Assembly (NCBI GenBank): GCA_911728455.2
Contig: OU452239.1
Coordinates: 1,799,300 to 1,863,299 of the forward strand
DNA from: Marthasterias glacialis
Taxonomy: Eukaryota; Echinodermata; Asteroidea; Forcipulatida; Asteriidae
Length of the DNA stretch: 64,000 nt
Direction: 5' to 3'
Position 1 is the stretch's first letter, and every line of letters begins with the position of its first letter. A program made the translations under genes and the position numbers. The notes beneath the pieces were generated by a model, which made no database searches, was not told where the DNA came from, and was given only the letters and a program-made list of their open reading frames with translations. Below, one piece after another: positions 58,901-64,000 of this stretch.

Positions 58901-61900
58901 GAGGACCTGGCAAAAAAAAACCTCGAGACACAGGTGAGAACCCATGCACAACTCTACATGTGGCCCTAGCTGGGAATCGAACCAGGGCCACAGTGGTGAG
59001 AGGCGAGTGTTTTACGCACTAGCCACCCATGGGGCTGACGGAGCTGGGCAGAGATCGAGAGTTTTTTATTTTTCAGGAGGGAGGGAAACCGGAGGACCTG
59101 GCGAAAAACCCTTGAGACACAGGTGAAAACCAACGCACAACTCTACATGTGGCCCTAGCCGGGAATCGAACCAGGGCCACAGTGGTCAGAGAGGCGAGAG
59201 TTTTACGCACTAGCCACCCATGCCAACATTCACACAAGCCTTATGATTATGATATCACAGAAATAGGATGCCCTCTGTTTAAAAAAAAAAAAAAAAAGGA
59301 AATATCCCGACGAAAAGAGACTTCGTACAGTAATTTTCAATGGCACAGCTGCGAAACAAAATTAAGAAACTCAGTCAGGAAGTTTTATGCATGCATGCAA
59401 CATCAGTAGGGCACCCTTGTAGAAGTCAAAAGAAGGTTTCTCATCGGCCCTTCATGTGTGTTTTCAAGTTTTCATCATCGCTTTACCTCTAAGATGGCGG
59501 CGGGATGACTTCAACACATAAGATCTAAACAAATCGTTGCGAACCACTCATGCCACGCCAAATCTTTTCAAGTTTTATAAACTACATACATACTCACACT
59601 TAAACCCATTATTTTACAGCTCATTGCAACCAGGAAAATTTCCTGTCTCCTGAAGATGAGTGGAGTATACTGTTCGAAACGTGGAGAACACACTGGCTCT
59701 TTTCTCCCAAAAGAGATTTTTACATGGTTGAACCAGCAATTCTACTAGTTTCCTATCTTTCACACCATGAAAAGCTTCAAACATCACTTGATATTTCCTT
59801 TGATTTTGATTCTGAGGATGGCATTCATGAAGGGCGGTGCCGGCAAGTGTCAAGTGTTCTATACCTAAAAGGGGGATAACTGAGCTATCTTGAAAACATC
59901 TCTTAAACTTCAAACTGAAAGGACACTGTGATTATTTCTCAGGGGCATTGTTAGTAATGAACTAGAGTGATGAGAAACAGAGATAGCCAAAGACAGCGAG
60001 ATATTGTGCAAAAAGAGTAAGGCATCCTACATGTACAAAACATTGTACACTTAGTACAGAACTTAATTGTCTCCCGAATTCCGAAATCTGCTCCGCGGTT
60101 GTAGATAATAGCAAGACAAGTTCTCACTAGAACAATCTACTGTATTGACCCATTTCACCTGACGTCATCATCACAATAATCTTGGTTGCGCCATTTTGGT
60201 GGTCAATGTCACTGAGTTATTCAGTGAAGAGCGCATTTTTTAGGAGATGCGGCGTTTACACGTAAACCTATTGAACACCAAAATGGTGAGCATGGCACAG
60301 TCGGGGCATGTGACGTGCGTGCAAGGGGTCAATATAGCAAAGTAGATATAATCACATGGTGTTACGGCAAACCAAATATACAAAACATTGTGTGCTCGGA
60401 AGAAGGACGTATCAACAGTTTTACTGGAAGAAGGTTGTAAGCAATTAATGTGCAAAATTGTGTTTCAAGAAAACTGAGAGGAAAGTTTGATTGGTCTGAA
60501 AGTTGAAGACGTCTTGAAAAATTGATAAAATAAACGGTGGTGTTCAAGGAAAAAACCAAAAGCATTTTTATTACTATTATCATTTTTGTAAACAGCAATC
60601 GTGCATTCAAGCTTTCTTGCCGTGTTACCAACTTTTTTTGGTTTGACTCCTCCCCCCCATAAAAAAAAATCAAAAATATCAATAATGATAAATAAATAAA
60701 TACAAAAAAAAAAATGAGCAAACTAAATTATTTGTACAATGTAAATTTAAGATATAAATATAGATGAAATCAAAAAGGGAAGAAAAAAAAGGAAAAAAAT
60801 GACATTAAAATGCAAGGGTTTGGAATTTTGGAATCTCAGACTATTCTTCACCTGTGGTTGCCATGGGTGTTGGGGCAGGCTTCTTTTGCAGAGACTCATC
60901 TGTTAGTAGTAATAGAAGAGCATTAGTAAAGACAAGTTAGTAACAACCCCATTCATGTGACCTCCTCACCCATGATAAATCTTTGTCTGCCATTTTGGGA
61001 GTACCGACACTGTGCAGTGCACATTTTAGACGACACACGCGTACATACACCCCTGGCTATCTCTTGTGTTTTTATTTTGTAAGATAAGTTTTTGTGTAAT
61101 ATCGCCGCAATTCAGCTGTTGGCTGCGATGGTTGATTATAAATAAACCATTTCAAATCAAAAAAAGGTTACGGCATCCTCCTATCTGCCTATTGTTATTC
61201 TATTATTCCCTTTTCTGAAGAATTCCTGTGTGGGATAGCACTAGAACAAAGAAACCTAGCGTTGTTTTATTGTGTAAAGCAACGTGTGTAAGGGTGACGT
61301 GTGTAAGGGTGGCAAGACGTGTCCCACATCTTCATGTGCTGTTTTACTCCCAAAATGGCAGATCGCGGGCAGACAGTAGGAGCATGTAATGTCAGTGCAC
61401 GAGGTCTACAGAAGAATGAAGTGAAGCTACAGCTAGAGAGGATATTTGCACGAGAAAATATTAAACAATGAATCTTTATTACGTTGCAGCCATTTCATTT
61501 TATTCTGATGGAAAACATGGATGAAAAGTGCAGTTGGGTATCCGACATTCAGAAACGTAAACGGAGTAAATGTGAAGAAAATGGAAGAGAAGTTCTAGGG
61601 AGTCTGCAGATTCTGTGTTGACCTGTCAAATGAAAAATCTACCACTGCATAAGTTTACGATTAAATAAGCATGAATTTCCTGAAATGAGTACAGACATAC
61701 ATATATGTGAATGGTACAGCATGTTTGTACATTCAGCCTTGCTACCATGGAGGAGGGCGCCATATCGACACCTCTCGTCACTAACCCCTGGTAGGGATGT
61801 ACTGAAAAGCAACACTGATTGGCTCCCAAAAATAACTGCTTTGTGCACAGGGACTTGTTGAAAAACTTTTAAGCACTTGTAAGGCGCATGTAGGGCGCTC

Positions 61901-63512
61901 AGTACGACTGTGTCAAAATGTAAGTATTCTGATGCGATTACACTTCAAATTAATCATGTTTTTACACAGTCACCCGAAACCGCACACAGAACAGACAAAG
62001 AAGATTGAGAGGGGACCAGTTGCTCTATGATTTAATGCCCGTCTTTTGCGGGCTACCATACTTGAGCACACGCATTGAGTGGATCGGCAAAGGCCTAATT
62101 AAAATGTGCCTTATACTGGTACAATTTAATTAACCAATTCCAGGGGTTATGAGTGAGCAAGGCATGATGGGGGAAAAAATGGCACAGCGAGATCAATTCC
62201 CCCGGAGAGCGAGGTTGATGTATATTGCATGACATGTTAAAGCCCAGCTCAACATTGGTACGACAAAAACCATAAATGTTCACAGATTTACATATACCTT
62301 ACATCAGTACATGGTATAAAGATAGTGATGAGAGAAAACTTTCCTTGAAATATTTCTGCCTGAAGTGTTATCATTTTTAAGTAATAAATGAAATAAAATA
62401 TAAAATTAGTTTTCCTCCCATTGAGCTCAAAACTGTTCCTATAGGAATCCATACAAAAATGCTGAGTGCATTTTTACAATTTTTTCGCAAATGAAACAAC
62501 GAAACGAGCTGAGATTTTTACCGATTGGTTTTACTACAAATATCTTGATTTGTGCAAAGAATGGAAGCATTTACAGTCAGTTTACCAATGTTGAGATTGA
62601 GCTTTAAATGAATTCTCAACAAAATGAGTATTGGGTATCTGGTTGGCTTGGTGGCATCTTGCCCTGCTTTTCAAAGTTCTCGCTTCTTGGAGATTGCCTA
62701 GAACTGGTTGGCTGTTAAGTACATTGGATGACATGCCCCTAAAAGGTCTGAGTTTGGACTCTGATTAGACCGCTCTGCTTTTTCTAGTGATAAGCATTCG
62801 TCATTTAACCCAGCAGTCCCAAGTCTACAAAGTAAAGCTTACTGAATAGAGTTTTGATGTGAATAATGAATCCCAATGACAAATGAATGATACGCTGTCT
62901 CCCTGCAAACAGAAAGCCATGAGCGGTTGATACAGTGGCGTAAGCAGAGGGGGCAGCTCAAAACCCTTGCTCCCCCAAATGAGATCAAAAAATGCCCAAA
63001 TGAGATCAAAATAATGCCCAAATGAGATCGGAAAAATTCCCAAATGAGATCTACAAAATGCCCCAATGAGATCAAAAAAATGCTCAAATGAGATCGGAAA
63101 AATTCCCGAATGAGATCGGAAAATTGCCCAAATGAGATCTACAAAATGCCCAAATGAGATCGGAAAAATTCCCAAATGAGATCTACAAAATGCCCAAATG
63201 AGATCTACAAAATACCCCAATGAGATCAAAAAAATGCCCAAATGAGATCGGAAAAATGCCCAAATGAGATCTACAAAATGCCCAAATGAGATCGGAAAAA
63301 TGCCCAAATGAATGGTTCCATACATTAAATAGCCCCCCCCTCCTCCTCCAAATCATGACTTTGCACCTGCTTGCCCCCCCCCCTGCTTGTCTGGTTACGC
63401 CACTGGTTTGATGCCAATGTTTAGATGGAGATTGATCTCAGACCTGACTTGGTTTCCTCCAGTCCAGGCTTCTTCAAAGATGGCTTTGCTGTCAGGATTG
63501 GTGGCTTCTCCC
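44368..63512 (-). CDS. Receptor with modular phosphotyrosine (ITIM/ITSM) tail, 3' ten exons
   Basis: Ten in-frame exons on the minus strand in transcript order: 63512-63444, 60899-60852, 58388-58332, 57463-57410, 56138-56097, 55638-55597, 54892-54830, 51815-51756, 50120-50062 and 44511-44368 (stop). About 211 residues, no membrane segment or folded domain, rich in Lys, Pro, Asp and Tyr: a cytoplasmic tail. The first eight exons are class 1-1 with AG/GT borders and recombine in frame. Tyrosine motifs in order: DTYAIV, VTYDVV, KKYVPP, SAYEDV, SGYEVV, DDYASL, LIYMEV and TTYASI. Five fit the ITIM or ITSM consensus, which recruits SH2 phosphatases (SHP-1/2) or adaptors in vertebrate IgSF receptors; YVPP is a YxxP (Crk-type) site. 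Function and membrane location are inferred. Upstream exons lie right of the window; an IgSF ectodomain is plausible but unseen. I do not recognise an ortholog. Confidence 0.75.
44550..44915 (+). mobile_element. tRNA-Leu-like SINE with a different body
   Basis: The head equals the other SINEs (GTGTCGTGGCCGAGCGGATA, ACTCAAGCTCTGC, GGGTTCGAATCCCGGTTGTG). The body is different: TCTCCACCCAGGAGTAAATG, GGTACCTGTGAGGGCAGAGA, GGCCCAGTGACCAGGGG. The tail is the shared GATACGCCCATCGGGCAGTT, ATAAAGCGCTATATAAAAAC and ATT run. Lies in the last intron of gene 3, antisense to it. Confidence 0.8.
44991..45386. mobile_element. MITE family C split by family D
   Basis: Inverted ends GATTATAGAGCGCCAAAGGC, GCAAAATGGGGAACTGG and GAGTTCCCCATCTTGCGCC, GGCACTCTATAATC. 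A family D unit (45113-45270) occupies the middle. Confidence 0.7.
45113..45270 (+). repeat. Dispersed repeat, family D, inside family C
   Basis: GGCTGATTGCTTCTTTCTTG, GGCAAGGGCATCAAGGC, ATGAGGAAATTGTAAATTTC, AATGACCAAGGGCAACAGAG, then CCTGCGTGGCCTGCACTGAT. Confidence 0.65.
46235..46425. repeat. Dispersed repeat, family T (CCCCATGTTTGT)
   Basis: CCAATTCCCAGGGGAGAAAA, ATTCCTGGGGACTTTTAACC, CACCCCATGTTCGTTTCACA. Related copies: 48500-48665 and, at the right edge, 63925-64000 (truncated by the window). Confidence 0.55.
46565..46740. mobile_element. Fold-back pair of tRNA-like SINE heads
   Basis: GGGGTGAACAAAGAAAAATT, TACTGGAGCGGGATTTGAAC, CGCTCTACCAACTGAGCTAT faces its inverted partner GTTGGTAGAGCG, GTCGCAGGTTCAAATCCCGC, TCCAGTCAATTTTTCTTTGC. 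Two copies head to head with a very short spacer. Confidence 0.75.
46741..48480 (-). other. Intron of gene 3, no coding seen
   Basis: AT-rich intron with A-runs and a CCCCCCCC block near 48277. An ORF at 47461-47853 lacks any recognisable domain. Confidence 0.35.
48500..48665. repeat. Dispersed repeat, family T
   Basis: AACCCCAGGGGTAAGCATAC, GAAGCAAACATGGGGTGGCA, CCCCAGGAATTTCCTGGGG. Opposite in orientation to 46235-46425. Confidence 0.5.
49065..50060 (-). repeat. Tandem array, about 112-bp unit, nine units
   Basis: The unit TTCATCCCTCTCAACCCACC, TAATGGTTGAACACCGTTAC, AATCAGGTGGTTACAGGT, AATCCAACTTGAGCCACAAA, ATAGTTTTTGTGCTG recurs near 49083, 49193, 49306, 49412, 49510, 49622, 49733, 49845 and 49960. 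The last unit runs straight into the donor of tail cassette 9 (50061). Confidence 0.9.
50062..50120 (-). CDS. Tail cassette 9 (YDDY and YASL)
   Basis: 59 nt, phase 1 to 0, acceptor CCTCAG and donor GTAAGT. Encodes NDEYDDYASLAQPQNESGRT with two tyrosines in an acidic setting. This is the only mini-exon that is not class 1-1; it adapts the cassette chain to the phase-0 final exon. Confidence 0.72.
50655..51560 (-). repeat. Tandem array, about 140-150 bp unit, about six units, SINE-body derived
   Basis: The unit ATGAGACCCATTTATATAGC, ACCTCATAAGGGTTTACAAG, GTGATG, GCCAACCATGCCAGAAACAC, CAGGGCAAACACCTTCTC, AAGTGCACTGGGTTCTTTAC is the 3' half of the tRNA-Leu-like SINE body (compare 1740-1900), repeated head to tail. 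Confidence 0.85.
51575..51730 (-). mobile_element. tRNA-Leu-like SINE, head and proximal body
   Basis: CGTTACACAATGCAAGGCTT, TAGGTCCCATCCATAGGATG, AACTTTAGTCTGGTGC and GACCGCTCGGCCATGACA. It completes the SINE from which the adjoining array was amplified; it ends about 25 bp before the donor of tail cassette 8. Confidence 0.65.
51756..51815 (-). CDS. Tail cassette 8 (ITIM-like SGYEVV)
   Basis: 60 nt, class 1-1, acceptor CAG and donor GTGAGT. Encodes AGSSGYEVVNLDAPKKPEDK. SGYEVV fits the ITIM consensus. Confidence 0.72.
52060..52173. mobile_element. MITE, family K (CAGTGGCG ends)
   Basis: CAGTGGCGTCCCAAAC and GGGGGGTACGCCACTG bound 114 bp rich in G. Confidence 0.6.
52793..53132. mobile_element. 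MITE with 27-bp TIRs (AAAGATACTAGAAA)
   Basis: AAAGATACTAGAAAAACAAG, ATAGGACAC and GTATCCTATCTTGTGTTTCT, AGTATCTTTGG are inverted ends of about 340 bp. Confidence 0.75.
53755..54075 (+). repeat. Minisatellite of GGAGATGGGCGGGCAAG blocks
   Basis: Repeats of AAGAAGAAATGGAGATGGGC, GGGCAAGTGAATACAAGAAA and AATATGGAGATGGGCGGGCA with unit lengths of about 28-60 bp. The core AAATGGAGATGGGCGGG equals codons for KWRWAG in the LINE fragment that follows. Confidence 0.85.
54047..54334 (+). pseudogene. Non-LTR (LINE) reverse-transcriptase C-terminus, fragment
   Basis: An open frame of 95 codons starts in the minisatellite: KKKWRWAGHRARIEDNRWRQ, RFIDWIPRDQVERRGRQKRW, RDEIRKFRG, then ends at TGA 54332-54334. 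The pattern W-W-AGH-AR-x-D-x-RW...RRGR-x-x-RWRD(E/D)I is the conserved C-terminal tail of many non-LTR retrotransposon RT ORFs. The upstream catalytic domain (YxDD) is absent, so this is a 5'-truncated relic in an intron of gene 3, antisense to it. Confidence 0.75.
54404..54708. mobile_element. MITE, family B
   Basis: AGACCTTTCTTTTGCAATGT, then CCAACCAAGATGGAGAAACT, AATGCAAAGCAAAAACAGAT, and end CAACAATAGAAAGGTCTA; nearly collinear with 10954-11260. Confidence 0.75.
54830..54892 (-). CDS. Tail cassette 7 (ITIM-like SAYEDV)
   Basis: 63 nt, class 1-1, acceptor TTTTAG and donor GTAAGT. Encodes VEDESAYEDVKLPESRKSKT then G. SAYEDV fits the ITIM consensus; acidic residues before the Tyr favour kinase recognition. 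Confidence 0.75.
55050..55335 (+). mobile_element. SINE with tRNA-like head
   Basis: TTAGCTTTGTGGCACATGTA and CCCCGGTTCGAACCCCACCT are A- and B-box-like; the body TGGGGTTTTCCTCCCACATC is shared with 19925-20215. It ends in a (GA)n run at 55327-55343. Confidence 0.5.
55597..55638 (-). CDS. Tail cassette 6 (YxxP motif)
   Basis: 42 nt, class 1-1, acceptor GTCAG and donor GTACAT. Encodes GLAKKPKKYVPPSK. YVPP fits a Crk/Nck-type SH2 site. Same length as cassette 5. Confidence 0.65.
55741..56035 (+). repeat. (AAAT)n / (TCAA)n microsatellite
   Basis: Long AAAT tract with two TCAA-rich interruptions (near 55858 and 55966) in the intron between tail cassettes 5 and 6. Confidence 0.95.
56097..56138 (-). 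CDS. Tail cassette 5 (ITIM-like VTYDVV)
   Basis: 42 nt, class 1-1, acceptor TATCAG and donor GTTAGT. Encodes NLPDVTYDVVKKTP. VTYDVV fits (S/I/V/L)xYxx(I/V/L). Confidence 0.72.
56790..56900 (+). repeat. Dispersed repeat with near-histone stem-loop
   Basis: TGTCTCCGGAGTACACTGTT, CGAAACATCAGGACC, then GGCTCTTTTAAAAGCC at 56866-56881, AACACTCCATCC and ACAAGAGATTTACAC. Sense-oriented relative of 39640-39800 with one stem mismatch. Confidence 0.55.
56950..57409 (-). repeat. Tandem array, about 119-bp unit, four units, at a splice donor
   Basis: The unit CTGGAACAAGACAATCAACG, ATCACAAAGAAAGAAAAAAG, GGATCAACAATATAACAGAA, AAGAATCATAATTCTTACTC recurs four times. The last unit runs into the donor of tail cassette 4; the other units carry the corresponding AGTAAGAATT on the minus strand. 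Confidence 0.9.
57410..57463 (-). CDS. Tail cassette 4 (YAIV motif)
   Basis: 54 nt, class 1-1, acceptor TTGGCAG and donor GTAAGA. Encodes DTYAIVKKDKLHPKPPPQ: a Yxx(V) site followed by Lys and a PKPPP polyproline run. A 4-unit tandem array starts at its donor. Confidence 0.72.
57660..58020 (+). repeat. G-rich minisatellite
   Basis: Repeats of GGGTAGAGTAAGGTGGGGT, AAAAGGGGTTGGGGTAAGA and CTGGGTGGAAAGGGG in an intron of gene 3; on the transcribed strand this is C-rich. Confidence 0.75.
58255..58290 (+). repeat. G-run
   Basis: GATGGGGGGAGGGGGGAGG followed by 16 more bases almost all G, about 40 bp from the donor of tail cassette 3; potentially G-quadruplex-forming on the non-template strand. 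Confidence 0.8.
58332..58388 (-). CDS. Tail cassette 3
   Basis: 57 nt, class 1-1, acceptor TATAG and donor GTAATT. Encodes GAETNAKPAVERMTTDSG; no tyrosine. Confidence 0.6.
58880..59225 (-). mobile_element. Tandem pair of tRNA-like SINEs
   Basis: Two copies (58880-59034 and 59078-59225). The minus strand reads GGGTGGCTAGTGCGTAAAAC, TGTGGCCCTGGTTCGATTCC, CATGTAGAGTTGTG, CACCTGTGTCTC. A and B boxes are clear; direct repeats about 195 bp apart. Confidence 0.65.
59640..59800 (+). repeat. Dispersed repeat with partial histone-type stem-loop
   Basis: CTCCTGAAGATGAGTGGAGT, ATACTGTTCGAAACGTGG, then TGGCTCTTTTCTCCCAAAAG, AGATTTTTACATGG. The second half of the stem is missing. The 3' end CACCATGAAAAGCTTCAAAC is shared with the copy at 39.8 kb. 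Confidence 0.5.
60150..60338. mobile_element. MITE (TTGACCC ends)
   Basis: TATTGACCCATTTCACCTGA, CGTCA and GACGTGCGTGCAAGGGGTCA, ATATA are imperfect inverted ends of about 189 bp. The left half recurs at 33365-33430 and 60940-61010. Confidence 0.5.
60852..60899 (-). CDS. Tail cassette 2 (Lys/Pro-rich)
   Basis: 48 nt, class 1-1, acceptor TAACAG and donor GTGAAG. Encodes DESLQKKPAPTPMATT; no tyrosine. Same KKP theme as cassette 1, suggesting a proline-rich membrane-proximal linker. Confidence 0.65.
60950..62930 (-). other. Intron of gene 3, no coding seen
   Basis: AT-rich with short unsupported ORFs; only a partial copy of the 60150 repeat at its left edge was recognised. Confidence 0.35.
62933..63405. 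mobile_element. MITE family K with internal satellite
   Basis: CAGTGGCGTAAGCAGAGGGG and CTGGTTACGCCACTG are inverted ends. The interior (62975-63312) is a 19-21 bp repeat, CCCAAATGAGATCGGAAAAA / CCCAAATGAGATCTACAAAA, in about 16 alternating units. Confidence 0.75.
63444..63512 (-). CDS. Tail cassette 1 (Lys/Pro-rich)
   Basis: 69 nt, class 1-1, acceptor TTAG and donor GTCTGA. Encodes EKPPILTAKPSLKKPGLEET then KS. No tyrosine. The donor choice at 63443 keeps the phase; a competing GT 5 nt upstream would break it. Confidence 0.6.
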
Positions 63513-63589
63513 CTAACAAAAACGGTGATCATTTCATAAAAACAACTTCCAAAGATAACTGGAGACAACCTATAATTAATCCTCGTAAT

Positions 63590-63865
63590 ATCTGACCATT
63601 GAACATCATCCACTAGGGTCCAGAATGATACATTGACTATGCCAACATGCAACCATGTGGTAAATGCTTCTACACAGTACACAGTTAACCCTCCTACTGT
63701 CTGACCATTCAATCTCATCCACTGTGGTTTTAAGTGATAAACTATGCCAGCCTGCAATCTGTTATCATGTGGTGAGTATAATACACAGTATACAGTCAAC
63801 CCTCCTACTGCCTGACCATTAAAAAACATCCACTGTGGTTTTGAATGATGGATAAACTATGCCAG
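63590..63865 (-). repeat. Dispersed repeat, family G1, minus orientation
   Basis: AACCCTCCTACTGTCTGACC, ATTCAATCTCATCC, AAACTATGCCAGCCTGCA: about 2.5 units, complementary to the array at 7345-7845. Confidence 0.7.
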
Positions 63866-63924
63866 CCCGCAATATGCGGACTTTATAATCATGTCTGCAT
63901 TACTACTACAATGTATTTTGTTTT

Positions 63925-64000
63925 TCTGTACCTGAACATGGGGTATGAAACAAACATGGGGTGTCGATGGGGTTAAGGTCTCCCATGGAACTTCCTGGGT
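63925..64000. repeat. Dispersed repeat, family T, cut by the window edge
   Basis: GGGGTATGAAACAAACATGG, GGTGTCGATGGGGTTAAGGT, CATGGAACTTCCTGGG match the copies at 46.3 and 48.6 kb. Confidence 0.5.

Noticed and set aside
62825-63325. 166-codon minus-strand frame with repeated FGHFVDLIWA-type peptide
   Set aside because: Translation of the 20-bp satellite inside the family K MITE.
1-64000. LTR retrotransposons, endogenous viruses or Polinton-like elements
   Set aside because: No long terminal direct repeats, gag/pol/env, capsid or protein-primed polymerase signature was recognised.

Overview
The window is 64 kb of animal nuclear DNA: short exons separated by long, AT-rich, repeat-packed introns. 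It looks like a marine invertebrate deuterostome, most likely an echinoderm (possibly a sea star). That placement is an inference from the CDON/BOC-type gene and from the style of the tRNA-derived SINEs and small palindromic DNA elements; it was not tested by a search. Three protein-coding genes are supported. All are cell-surface or apparently cell-surface proteins, and all coding exons join in frame across GT-AG junctions.

(1) 1507-8627, + strand: the 3' nine exons of a CDON/BOC (Ihog-type) Hedgehog co-receptor. In order they encode the end of an Ig domain, a Thr/Pro-rich linker, two FN3 domains, one transmembrane helix and a cytoplasmic tail. The 5' part lies left of the window. (2) 16840-28210, + strand: a complete seven-exon gene for a roughly 360-residue lachesin/IgLON-like protein with a signal peptide, three Ig domains and a C-terminal hydrophobic GPI-type signal. 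(3) 63512-44368, - strand: the last ten coding exons of a receptor whose cytoplasmic tail is assembled from nine mini-exons (42-69 nt), the first eight of class 1-1, plus a final 144-nt exon. Most carry one tyrosine motif (ITIM-like, ITSM-like, YxxP and others). The extracellular and membrane parts lie right of the window.

The rest is repeats. 1-8.6 kb: introns of gene 1 with a TIR element, SINEs and two tandem arrays. 8.6-16.8 kb: 3' flank of gene 1 and small DNA elements. 15.8-17.7 kb: a long inverted repeat enclosing the signal-peptide exon of gene 2. 17.7-28.2 kb: gene 2 with nested SINE/MITE insertions. 28.2-34.3 kb: 3' flank, SINEs and a strong palindrome. 34.3-37.5 kb: a 41-bp satellite whose unit contains CCCTAA. 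37.5-44.3 kb: dispersed repeats, including copies with a histone-mRNA-type stem-loop. 44.4-63.5 kb: gene 3, whose introns hold several separate tandem arrays, two of them starting at splice donors. The only retrotransposon protein remnant recognised is a short C-terminal piece of a non-LTR (LINE) reverse-transcriptase ORF near 54.1 kb. No LTR element, virus-like element, CRISPR array, rRNA gene or convincing functional tRNA gene was recognised.

The most unusual feature is the phosphotyrosine tail of gene 3: a chain of interchangeable, phase-compatible single-motif cassettes that could be included or skipped by splicing without breaking the frame.
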